Shown: positions 34,384-46,600 of the stretch, in pieces
How positions within the stretch are numbered: the stretch's first letter is position 1
Layout: the number at the start of each line of letters is the position of its first letter
Assembly: GCA_033782935.1 (NCBI GenBank)
Contig: JAWQEG010000501.1
Coordinates: 2,516,501-2,580,500, forward strand
Direction of reading: 5' to 3'
From: Petrolisthes cinctipes
Lineage: Eukaryota > Arthropoda > Malacostraca > Decapoda > Porcellanidae
Length of the DNA: 64,000 bases
The notes under the pieces: generated by a model
Databases searched by the model: none
Told to the model about the DNA's origin: nothing
Seen by the model: the letters and a program-made list of their open reading frames with translations, nothing else
Translations under genes and position numbers: made by a program

Positions 34384-36024
34384 GTGCTAGAATATTTTCA
34401 AAATATAGGCTAAAAACATGCTAAAAATCTATCTTTTAGGTGCCAAAAAGTCGATATCTCAAATTCAGTCCCAAAACACCCGAAAATTCGATATTTAGGG
34501 GTCCCAGAAGCGATCTGTACATGCCTACTCCGTGTTAGAGTATTTTCAAAATACATGCTCAAAACATACTGAAAATCGATCTTTTAGGTGCACAAAAGTC
34601 GATATGTGCATGCATCTTCAGTACCCGTTTATATCTCAAATTCAGGCTCAAAACACCCGAAAATTCAATATTTTGGGGTCCCAGAAGCAATCTGTACATG
34701 CCTACTCAGTGTTAGAGTATTTTCAAAATACAGGCCCAAAACATGCTGAAAATCGATATTTTAGATGCCCAAAGTCAATATGTGCATGTATCTTCTGTAC
34801 CCGTTTATATCTCAAATTCAGGCTCAAAACACCCGAAAATTCAATATTTTGGGGTCCCAGAAGCAATCTGTATATGCCTACACAGTGCTAGAATATTTTC
34901 AAAATATAGGCTAAAAACATGCTAAAAATCGACAATTTAGGTGCCAAAAAATCGATATCTCAAATTCAGTCCCAAAACACCAGAAAATTCGATATTTAGA
35001 GGTCCCAGAAGGTATCTGTACATGCCTACTCCGTGTTAGAGTATTTTCAAAATACAGGCCAAAAACATACTGAAAATCGATCTTTTAGGTGCACAAAAGT
35101 CGATATGTGCATGCATCTTCAGTACCCGTTTATATCTCAAATTCAGGCTCAAAACACCCGAAAATTCAATATTTTGGGGTCCCAGAAGCAATCTGTACAT
35201 GCCTACTCAGTGTTAGAGTATTTTCAAAATACAGGCCCAAAACATGCTGAAAATCGATATTTTAGATGCCCAAAGTCAATATGTGCATGTATCTTCTGTA
35301 CCCATTTATATCTCAAATTCAGGCTCAAAACACCCGAAAATTCAATATTTTGGGGTCCCAGAAGCAATCTGTATATGCCTATACAGTGCTAGAATATTTT
35401 CAAAATATAGGCTAAAAACATGCTAAAAATCGACAATTTAGGTGCCAAAAAATCGATATCTCAAATTCAGTCCCAAAACACCAGAAAATTCGATATTTAG
35501 AGGTCCCAGAAGGTATCTTTACATGCCTACTCCGTGTTAGAGTATTTTCAAAATACAGGCCAAAAACATACTGAAAATCGATCTTTTAGGTGCCCAAAAG
35601 TCGATATGTGCATGCATCTTCTGTACCCGTTTATATCTCAAATTCTGGCCCTAAACACCCGAAAATTCGATATTTTGGGGTCCCAAAAGCGATCTGTACA
35701 TGCCTACTCCGTGTTAGAGTATTTTCAAAATTCAAGCCCAAAACATGCTGAAAATCGATATTTTTGGTGCCCAAAGTCAATATGTGCATGTATCTTCTGT
35801 ACCCGTTTATATCTCAAATTCAGGCTCAAAACACCCGAAAATTCAATATTTTGGGGTCCCAGAAGCAATCTGTAAAGTGCTAGAATATTTTCAAAATATA
35901 GGCTAAAAACATGCTAAAAATCGATCTTTTAGGTGCCAAAAAGTCGATATCTCAAATTCAGTCCCAAAACATCCGAAAATTCGATATTTAGGGGTCCCAG
36001 AAGCGATCTGTATATGCATACTCC

Positions 36025-36337
36025 GTTTTAGAGTATTTTCAAAATACATGCTCAAAACATACTGAAAATCGATCTTTTAGGTGCACAAAAGTCGATATGT
36101 GCATGCATCTTCAGTACCCGTTTATATCTCAAATTCAGGCTCAAAACACGAAAATTCAATATTTTGGGGTCCCAGAAGCAATCTGTACAATGCTAGAATA
36201 TTTTCAAAATATAGGCTAAAAACATGCTAAAAATTGATCTTTTAGGTGCCAAAAAGTCGATATCTCAAATTCAGTCCCAAAACACCCGAAAATTCGATAT
36301 TTAGGGGTCCCAGAAGCGATCTGTACATGCCTACTCC
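36025..36337 (+). repeat. D'-C unit with aberrant junctions
   Basis: D' is 165 bp: it carries the 10-bp terminal loss and reads aaaacacgaaaattc (2 bp lost), and it is preceded by the odd junction tatatgcatactcc. The C at 36190 opens atgctag and has aaaattgatc. The same set of rare changes is found at 48626-48938, which ties the two blocks as copies of one duplication. Confidence 0.93.
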
Positions 36338-37653
36338 GTGTTAGAGTATTTTCAAAATACATGCTCAAAACATACTGAAAATCGATCTTTTAGGTGCACA
36401 AAAGTCGATATGTGCATGCATCTTCAGTACCCGTTTATATCTCAAATTCAGGCTCAAAACACCCGAAAATTCAATATTTTGGGGTCCCGGAAGCAATCTG
36501 TACATGCCTACTCCGTGTTAGAGTATTTTCAAAATTCAGGCCCAAAACATGCTGAAAATCGATATTTTTGGTGCCCAAAGTCAATATGTGCATGTATCTT
36601 CTGTACCCGTTTATATCACGAATTCAGGCTCAAAACACCCGAAAATTCAATATTTTGGGGTCCCAGAAGCAATCTGTACATGCCAACTCAGTGCTAGAAT
36701 ATTTTCAAAATATAGGCTAAAAACATGCTAAAAATCGATCTTTTAGGTGCCAAAAAATCGATATCTCAAATTCAGTCCCAAAACACCCGAAAATTCGATA
36801 GTTAGGGGTCCCAGAAGGTATCTGTACATGCCTACACTGTGTTAGAGTATTTTCAAAATACAGGCCAAAAACATACTGAAAATCGGTCTTTTAGGTGCCC
36901 AAAAGTCGATATGTGCATGCATCTTCTATACCCGTTTATATCTCAAATTCTGGCCCTAAACACCCGAAAATTCGATATTTTGGGGTCCCAGAAGCGATCT
37001 GTACATGCCTACTCCGTGTTAGAGTATTTTCAAAATTCAGGCCCAAAACATGCTTAAATCGATATTTTTGGTGCCCAAAGTCAATATGTGCATGTATCTT
37101 CTGTACCGGTTTATATCTCGAATTCAGGCTCAAAACACCCGAAAATTCAATATTTTGGGGTCCCATAAGCAAACTGTACAGTGCTAGAATATTTTCAGAA
37201 TATAGGCTAAAAACATGCTAAAAATCGATCTTTTAGGTGCCAAAAAGTCGATATCTCAAATTCAGTCCCAAAACATCCGAAAATTCGATATTTAGGGGTC
37301 CCAGAAGCGATCTGTACATGCCTACTCCGTTTTAGAGTATTTTCAAAATACATGCTCAAAACATACTGAAAATCGATCTTTTAGGTGCACAAAAGTCGAT
37401 ATGTGCATGCATCTTCAGTACCCGTTTATATCTCAAATTCAGGCTCAAAACACCCGAAAATTCAATATTTTGGGGTCCCAGAAGCAATCTGTACATGCCT
37501 ACACAGTGCTAGAATATTTTCAAAATATAGGCTAAAAACATGCTAAAAATCGACATTTTAGGTGCCAAAAAATCGATATCTCAAATTCAGTCCCAAAACA
37601 CCCGAAAATTCGATATTTAGAGGTCCCAGAAGGTATCTGTACATGCCTACTCC

Positions 37654-40650
37654 GTGTTAGAGTATTTTCAAAATACAGGCCAAAAACATACTGAAAATCG
37701 ATCTTTTAGGTGCCCAAAAGTCGATATGTGCATGCATCTTCTGTACCCGTTTATATCTCTAATTCTGGCCCTAAACACCCGAAAATTCGATATTTTGGGG
37801 TCCCAGAAGCGATCTGTACATGCCTACTCCGTGTTAGAGTATTTTCAAAATTCAGGCCCAAAACATGCTGAAAATCGATATTTTTGGTGCCCAAAGTCAA
37901 TATGTGCATGTATCTTCTGTACCCGTTTATATCACGAATTCAGGCTCAAAACACCCGAAAATTCAATATTTTGGGGTCCCAGAAGCAATCTGTACATGCC
38001 AACTCAGTGCTAGAATATTTTCAAAATATAGGCTAAAAACATGCTAAAAATCGATCTTTTAGGTGCCAAAAAATCGATATCTCAAATTCAGTCCCAAAAC
38101 ACCCGAAAATTCGATAGTTAGGGGTCCCAGAAGCGATCTGTACATGCCTACTCCGTGTTAGAGTATTTTCAAAATAAATGCTCAAAACATACTGAAAATC
38201 GATCTTTTAGGTGCACAAAAGTCGATATGTGCATGCATCTTCAGTACCCGTTTATATCTCAAATTCAGTCTCAAAACACCCGAAAATTCAATATTTTGGG
38301 GTCCCAGAAGCAATCTGTACATGCCTACACAGTGCTAGAATATTTTCAAAATATATTCTAAAAACATGCTAAAAATCGACATTTTAGGTGCCAAAAAATC
38401 GATATCTCAAATTCAGTCCCAAAACACCAGAAAATTCGATATTTAGAGGTCCCAGAAGGTATCTGTACATGCCTACTCCGTGTTAGAGTATTTTCAAAAT
38501 ACAGGCCAAAAACATACTGAAAATCGGTCTTTTAGGTGCCCAAAAGTCGATATGTGCATGCATCTTCTGTACCCGTTTATATCTCAAATTCTGGCCCTAA
38601 ACACCCGAAAATTCGATATTTTGGGGTCCCAGAAGCGATCTGTACATGCCTACTCCGTGTTAGAGTATTTTCAAAATTCAAGCCCAAAACATGCTGAAAA
38701 TCGATATTTTTGGTGCCCAAAGTCAATATGTGTATGTATCTTTTGTACCCGTTTATATCTCAAATTCAGGCTCAAAACACCCGAAAATTCAATTTTTTGT
38801 GGTCCCAGAAGCAATCTGTACATGCCTACACAGTGCTAGAATATTTTCAAAATATAGGCTAAAAACATGCTAAAAATCGACATTTTAGGTGCCAAAAAAT
38901 CGATATCTCAAATTCAGTCCCAAAACACCCGAAAATTCGATATTTAGAGGTCCCAGAAGGTATCTGTACATGCCTACTCCGTGTTAGAGTATTTTCAAAA
39001 TACAGGCCAAAAACATACTGAAAATCGATCTTTTAGGTGCCCAAAAGTCGATATGTGAATGCATCTTCTGTACCCGTTTATATCTCAAATTCTGGCCCTA
39101 AACACCCGAAAATTCGATATTTTGGGGTCCCAGAAGCGATCTGTACATGCCTACTCCGTGTTAGAGTATTTTCAAAATACATGCTCAAAACATACTGAAA
39201 ATCGATCTTTTAGGTGCACAAAAGTCGATATGTGCATGCATCTTCAGTACCCGTTTATATCTCAAATTCAGGCTCAAAACACCCGAAAATTCAATATTTT
39301 GGGGTCCCAGAAGCAATCTGTACATGCCTACTCAGTGTTAGAGTATTTTCAAAATACAGGCCCAAAACATGCTGAAAATCGATATTTTAGATGCCCAAAG
39401 TCAATATGTGCATGTATCTTCTGTACCCGTTTATATCTCAAATTCAGGCTCAAAACACCCGAAAATTCAATATTTTGGGGTCCCAGAAGCAATCTGTACA
39501 TGCCTACACAGTGCTAGAATATTTTCAAAATATAGGCTAAAAACATGCTAAAAATCGACATTTTAGGTGCCAAAAAATCGATTTCTCAAATTCAGTCCCA
39601 AAACACCAGAAAATTCGATATTTATAGGTCCCAGAAGGTATCTGTACATGCTTACACTGTGTTAGAGTATTTTCAAAATACAGGCCAAAAACATACTGAA
39701 AATCGGTCTTTTAGGTGCCCAAAAGTCGATATGTGCATGCATCTTCTGTACCCGTTTATATCTCAAATTTTGGCCCTAAACACCCGAAAATTCGATATTT
39801 TGGGGTCCCAGAAGCGATCTGTACATGCCTACTCCGTGTTAGAGTATTTTCAAAATACAGGCCAAAAACATGCTGAAAATCGATATTTTTGGTGCTCAAA
39901 GTCAATATGTGCATGTATCTTCTGTACCCGTTTATATCTCAAATTCAGGCTCAAAACACCCGAAAATTCAATATTTTGGGGTCCCAGAAGCAATCTGTAC
40001 AGTGCTAGAATATTTTCAAAATATAGGCTAAAAACATGCTAAAAATCGATCTTTTAGGTGCAAAAAAGTCAATATCTCAAATTCAGTCCCAAAACACCCG
40101 AAAATTCGATATTTAGGGGTCCCAGAAGCGATCTGTACATGCCTACTCCGTGTTAGAGTATTTTCAAAATACATGCTCAAAACATACTGAAAATCGATCT
40201 TTTAGGTGCACAAAAGTCGATATGTGCATGCATCTTCAGTACCCGTTTATATCTCAAATTCAGGCTCAAAACACCCGAAAATTCAATATTTTGTGGTCCC
40301 AGAAGCAATCTGTACATGCCTACTCAGTGTTAGAGTATTTTCAAAATACAGGCCCAAAACATGCTGAAAATCGATATTTTAGATGCCCAAAGTCAATATG
40401 TGCATGTATCTTCTGTACCCGTTTATATCTCAAATTCAGGCTGAAAACACCCGAAAATTCAATATTTTGAGGTCCCAGAAGCAATCTGTACATGCCTACA
40501 CAGTGCTAGAATATTTTCAAAATATAGGCTAAAAACATGCTAAAAATCGACATTTTAGGTGCCAAAAAATCGATTTCTCAAATTCAGTCCCAAAACACCC
40601 GAAAATTCGATATTTAGAGGTCCCAGAAGGTATCTGTACATGCCTACTCC
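37654..40650 (+). repeat. First copy of a 2997-bp higher-order unit
   Basis: Order ABC, DC, ABC, ADEC, AB'C, DEC (18 monomers). Marks shared with the next copy: tatcacgaattc, catgccaactcag, aataaatgctc, gtgtatgtatcttttg, aattttttgtggtccc, gtgaatgcatc, gtgctcaaagtc and tttgaggtccc. Private changes: tctctaattc at 37757 and aatatattct at 38349. Confidence 0.95.
38981..39658 (+). repeat. Four-monomer unit A-D-E-C (678 bp)
   Basis: Three long monomers before one C. The A carries gtgaatgcatc, removing an ATG and the TGCATGCA palindrome. Since A is directly followed by D, and both are 177 bp, a reading frame stays open unusually long, but this is a frame accident. Paralogue at 41978-42655. In the duplicated block the unit is reduced to A'-C at 53410-53724. 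Confidence 0.92.
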
Positions 40651-43647
40651 GTGTTAGAGTATTTTCAAAATACAGGCCAAAAACATACTGAAAATCGATC
40701 TTTTAGGTGCCCAAAAGTCGATATGTGCATGCATCTTCTGTACCCGTTTATATCTCAAATTCTGGCCCTAAACACCCGAAAATTCGATATTTTGGGGTCC
40801 CAGAAGCGATCTGTACATGCCTACTCCGTGTTAGAGTATTTTCAAAATTCAGGCCCAAAACATGCTGAAAATCGATATTTTTGGTGCCCAAAGTCAATAT
40901 GTGCATGTATCTTCTGTACCCGTTTATATCACGAATTCAGGCTCAAAACACCCGAAAATTCAATATTTTGGGGTCCCAGAAGCAATCTGTACATGCCAAC
41001 TCAGTGCTAGAATATTTTCAAAATATAGGCTAAAAACATGCTAAAAATCGATCTTTTAGGTGCCAAAAAATCGATATCTCAAATTCAGTCCCAAAACACC
41101 CGAAAATTCGATAGTTAGGGGTCCCAGAAGCGATCTGTACATGCCTACTCCGTGTTAGAGTATTTTCAAAATAAATGCTCAAAACATACTGAAAATCGAT
41201 CTTTTAGGTGCACAAAAGTCGATATGTGCATGCATCTTCAGTACCCGTTTATATCTCAAATTCAGTCTCAAAACACCCGAAAATTCAATATTTTGGGGTC
41301 CCAGAAGCAATCTGTACATGCCTACACAGTGCTAGAATATTTTCAAAATATAGGCTAAAAACATGCTAAAAATCGACATTTTAGGTGCCAAAAAATCGAT
41401 ATCTCAAATTCAGTCCCAAAACACCAGAAAATTCGATATTTAGAGGTCCCAGAAGGTATCTGTACATGCCTACTCCGTGTTAGAGTATTTTCAAAATACA
41501 GGCCAAAAACATACTGAAAATCGGTCTTTTAGGTGCCCAAAAGTCGATATGTGCATGCATCTTCTGTACCCGTTTATATCTCAAATTCTGGCCCTAAACA
41601 CCCGAAAATTCGATATTTTGGGGTCCCAGAAGCGATCTGTACATGCCTACTCCGTGTTAGAGTATTTTCAAAATTCAAGCCCAAAACATGCTGAAAATCG
41701 ATATTTTTGGTGCCCAAAGTCAATATGTGTATGTATCTTTTGTACCCGTTTATATCTCAAATTCAGGCTCAAAACACCCGAAAATTCAATTTTTTGTGGT
41801 CCCAGAAGCAATCTGTACATGCCTACACAGTGCTAGAATATTTTCAAAATATAGGCTAAAAACATGCTAAAAATCGACATTTTAGGTGCCAAAAAATCGA
41901 TATCTCAAATTCAGTCCCAAAACACCCGAAAATTCGATATTTAGAGGTCCCAGAAGGTATCTGTACATGCCTACTCCGTGTTAGAGTATTTTCAAAATAC
42001 AGGCCAAAAACATACTGAAAATCGATCTTTTAGGTGCCCAAAAGTCGATATGTGAATGCATCTTCTGTACCCGTTTATATCTCAAATTCTGGCCCTAAAC
42101 ACCCGAAAATTCGATATTTTGGGGTCCCAGAAGCGATCTGTACATGCCTACTCCGTGTTAGAGTATTTTCAAAATACATGCTCAAAACATACTGAAAATC
42201 GATCTTTTAGGTGCACAAAAGTCGATATGTGCATGCATCTTCAGTACCCGTTTATATCTCAAATTCAGGCTCAAAACACCCGAAAATTCAATATTTTGGG
42301 GTCCCAGAAGCAATCTGTACATGCCTACTCAGTGTTAGAGTATTTTCAAAATACAGGCCCAAAACATGCTGAAAATCGATATTTTAGATGCCCAAAGTCA
42401 ATATGTGCATGTATCTTCTGTACCCGTTTATATCTCAAATTCAGGCTCAAAACACCCGAAAATTCAATATTTTGGGGTCCCAGAAGCAATCTGTACATGC
42501 CTACACAGTGCTAGAATATTTTCAAAATATAGGCTAAAAACATGCTAAAAATCGACATTTTAGGTGCCAAAAAATCGATTTCTCAAATTCAGTCCCAAAA
42601 CACCAGAAAATTCGATATTTATAGGTCCCAGAAGGTATCTGTACATGCTTACACTGTGTTAGAGTATTTTCAAAATACAGGCCAAAAACATACTGAAAAT
42701 CGGTCTTTTAGGTGCCCAAAAGTCGATATGTGCATGCATCTTCTGTACCCGTTTATATCTCAAATTTTGGCCCTAAACACCCGAAAATTCGATATTTTGG
42801 GGTCCCAGAAGCGATCTGTACATGCCTACTCCGTGTTAGAGTATTTTCAAAATACAGGCCAAAAACATGCTGAAAATCGATATTTTTGGTGCTCAAAGTC
42901 AATATGTGCATGTATCTTCTGTACCCGTTTATATCTCAAATTCAGGCTCAAAACACCCGAAAATTCAATATTTTGGGGTCCCAGAAGCAATCTGTACAGT
43001 GCTAGAATATTTTCAAAATATAGGCTAAAAACATGCTAAAAATCGATCTTTTAGGTGCAAAAAAGTCAATATCTCAAATTCAGTCCCAAAACACCCGAAA
43101 ATTCGATATTTAGGGGTCCCAGAAGCGATCTGTACATGCCTACTCCGTGTTAGAGTATTTTCAAAATACATGCTCAAAACATACTGAAAATCGATCTTTT
43201 AGGTGCACAAAAGTCGATATGTGCATGCATCTTCAGTACCCGTTTATATCTCAAATTCAGGCTCAAAACACCCGAAAATTCAATATTTTGTGGTCCCAGA
43301 AGCAATCTGTACATGCCTACTCAGTGTTAGAGTATTTTCAAAATACAGGCCCAAAACATGCTGAAAATCGATATTTTAGATGCCCAAAGTCAATATGTGC
43401 ATGTATCTTCTGTACCCGTTTATATCTCAAATTCAGGCTGAAAACACCCGAAAATTCAATATTTTGAGGTCCCAGAAGCAATCTGTACATGCCTACACAG
43501 TGCTAGAATATTTTCAAAATATAGGCTAAAAACATGCTAAAAATCGACATTTTAGGTGCCAAAAAATCGATTTCTCAAATTCAGTCCCAAAACACCAGAA
43601 AATTCGATATTTAGAGGTCCCAGAAGGTATCTGTACATGCCTACACT
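40651..43647 (+). repeat. Second copy of the 2997-bp higher-order unit
   Basis: Follows the first copy directly and repeats its order and rare marks at an offset of 2997 bp. It is followed at 43648 by an AB'C trimer with private marks (aacaaactg, gtgcaggcatc, ctcatatttt), so the homology does not extend further. Near identity over 3 kb implies a very recent event or active homogenisation. Confidence 0.95.
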
Positions 43648-46600
43648 GTGTTAGAGTATTTTCAAAATACAGGCCAAAAACAAACTGAAAATCGGTCTTT
43701 TAGGTGCCCAAAAGTCGATATGTGCAGGCATCTTCTGTACCCGTTTATATCTCATATTTTGGCCCTAAACACCCGAAAATTCGATATTTTGGGGTCCCAG
43801 AAGCGATCTGTACATGCCTACTCCGTGTTAGAGTATTTTCAAAATACAGGCCAAAAACATGCTGAAAATCGATATTTTTGGTGCCCAAAGTCAATATGTG
43901 CATGTATCTTCTGTACCCGTTTATATCTCAAATTCAGGCTCAAAACACCCGAAAATTCAATATTTTGGGGTCCCAGAAGCAATCTGTACAGTGCTAGAAT
44001 ATTTTTAAAATATAGGCTAAAAACATGCTAAAAATCGATCTTTTAGGTGCCAAAAAGTCGATATCTCAAATTCAGTACCAAAACACCCGAAAATTCGATA
44101 TTTAGGGGTCCCAGAAGCGATCTGTACATGCCTACTCCGTTTTAGAGTATTTTCAAAATACATGCTCAAAACATACTGAAAATCGATCTTTTAGGTGCAC
44201 AAAAGTCGATATGTGCATGCATCTTCAGTACCCGTTTATATCTCAAATTCAGGCTCAAAACAACCGAAAATTCAATATTTTGGGGTCCCAGAAGCAATCT
44301 GTACATGCCTACTCAGTGTTAGAGTATTTTCAAAATACAGGCCCAAAACATGCTGAAAATCGATATTTTAGATGCCCAAAGTCAATATGTGCATGTATCT
44401 TCTGTACCCGTTTATATCTCAAATTCAGGCTCAAAACACCCGAAAATTCAATATTTTGGGGTCCCAGAAGCAATCTGTACATGCCTACACAGTGCTAGAA
44501 TATTTTCAAAATATAGGCTAAAAACATGCTAAAAATCGACATTTTAGGTGCCAAAAAATCGATATCTCAAATTCAGTCCCAAAACACCCGAAAATTCGAT
44601 ATTTAGAGGTCCCAGAAGGTATCTGTACATGCCTACTCCGTGTTAGAGTATTTTCAAAATACAGGCCAAAAACATACTGAAAATCGATCTTTTAGGTGCC
44701 CAAAAGTCGATATGTGCATGCATCTTCTGTACCCGTTTATATCTCAAATTCTGGCCCTAAACACCCGAAAATTCGATATTTTGGGGTCCCAGAAGCGATC
44801 TGTACATGCCTACTCCGTGTTAGAGTATTTTCAAAATTCAGGCCCAAAACATGCTGAAAATCGATATTTTTGGTGCCCAAAGTCAATATGTGCATGTATC
44901 TTCTGTACCCGTTTATATCTCGAATTCAGGCTCAAAACACCCGAAAATTCAATATTTTGGGGTCCCAGAAGCAATCTGTACATGCCTACTCAGTGCTAGA
45001 ATATTTTCAAAATATAGGCTAAAAACATGCTAAAAATCGATCTTTTAGGTGCCAAAAATTCGATATCTCAAATTCAGTCCCAAAACACCCGAAAATTCGA
45101 TAGTTAGGGGTCCCAGAAGCGATCTGTACATGCCTACTCCGTGTTAGAGTATTTTCAAAATACATGCACAAAACATACTGAAAATCGATCTTTTAGGTGC
45201 ACAAAAGTCGATATGTGCATGCATCTTCAGTACCCGTTTATATCTCAAATTCAGGCTCAAAACACCCGAAAATTCAATATTTTGGGGTCCCAGAAGCAAT
45301 CTGTACATGCCTACACAGTGCTAGAATATTTTCAAAATATAGGCTAAAAACATGCTAAAAATCGACATTTTAGGTGCCAAAAAATCGATATCTCAAATTC
45401 AGTCCCAAAACACCCGAAAATTCGATATTTAGGGGTCCCAGAAGGTATCTGTACATGCCTACACTGTGTTAGAGTATTTTCAAAATACAGGCCAAAAATA
45501 TACTGAAAATCGGTTTTTAGGTGCCCAAAAGTCGATATGTGCATGCATCTTCTGTACCCGTTTATATCTCAAATTTTGGCCATAAACACCCGAAAATTCG
45601 ATATTTTGGGGTCCCAGAAGCGATCTGTACATGCCTACTCCGTGTTAGAGTATTTTCAAAATTCAAGCCCAAAACATGCTGAAAATCGATATTTTTGGTG
45701 CCCAAAGTCAATATGTGTATGTATCTTTTGTACCCGTTTATATCTCAAATTCAGGCTCAAAACACCCGAAAATTCAATATTTTGGGGTCCCAGAAGCAAT
45801 CTGTACATGCCTACACAGTGCTAGAATATTTTCAAAATATAGGCTAAAAACATGCTAAAAATCGACATTTTAGGTGCCAAAAAATCGATATCTCAAATTC
45901 AGTCCCAAAACACCCGAAAATTCGATATTTAGAGGTCCCAGAAGGTATCTGTACATGCCTACTCCGTGTTAGAGTATTTTCAAAATACATGCTCAAAACA
46001 TACTGAAAATCGATCTTTTAGGTGCACAAAAGTCGATATGTGCATGCATCTTCAGTACCCGTTTATATCTCAAATTCAGGCTCAAAACACCCGAAAATTC
46101 AATATTTTGGGGTCCCGGAAGCAATCTGTACATGCCTACTCAGTGTTAGAGTATTTTCAAAATACAGGCCCAAAACATGCTGAAAATCGATATTTTAGAT
46201 GCCCAAAGTCAATATGTGCATGTATCTTCTGTACCCGTTTATATCTCAAATTCAGGCTCAAAACACCCGAAAATTCAATATTTTGGGGTCCCAGAAGCAA
46301 TCTGTACATGCCTACACAGTGCTAGAATATTTTCAAAATATAGGCTAAAAACATGCTAAAAATCGACATTTTAGGTGCCAAAAAATCGATATCTCAAATT
46401 CAGTCCCAAAACACCCGAAAATTCGATATTTAGGGGTCCCAGAAGGTATCTGTACATGCCTACACTGTGTTAGAGTATTTTCAAAATACAGGCCAAAAAC
46501 ATACTGAAAATCGGTCTTTTAGGTGCCCAAAAGTCGATATGTGCATGCATCTTCTATACCCGTTTATATCTCAAATTCTGGCCCTAAACACCCGAAAATT

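Larger units (their letters stand above)
34100..45660 (+). repeat. Large segmental duplication, copy 1 (~11.5 kb)
   Basis: Paired with 46701-56238. Rare changes occur in the same order in both: cataaacaaactg, tgtatatgcctatacag, gtccaaaagcg, tgtaaagtgctag, tatatgcatactcc, aaaacacgaaaa, tacaatgctag, tatcacgaattc, aataaatgctc, aacaaactg and cggtttttagg. Copy 1 contains the 2997-bp tandem pair. The right border is set by the B monomer at 45642 (ttcaagccc) against 56220 (ttcaggccc). Confidence 0.92.
29732..45965 (+). repeat. Array block V, first part
   Basis: Unit starts: 29732 DBC-like, 30233 BC, 30557 A, B/A hybrid, B'', C, 31222 DEC, 31723 AB'C, 32214 DC, 32539 ABC, 33040 DC, 33365 ABC, 33866 D, E/A hybrid, B'', C, 34532 DEC, 35033 A/D hybrid-E-C, 35534 AB'C, 36025 D'C, 36338 DBC, 36839 AB''C, 37329 DC, 37654 ABC, 38155 DC, 38480 ABC, 38981 ADEC, 39659 AB'C, 40150 DEC, 40651 ABC, 41152 DC, 41477 ABC, 41978 ADEC, 42656 AB'C, 43147 DEC, 43648 AB'C, 44139 DEC, 44640 ABC, 45141 DC, 45466 ABC (500 bp). 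Here DC and DEC units commonly alternate with ABC. Confidence 0.92.
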
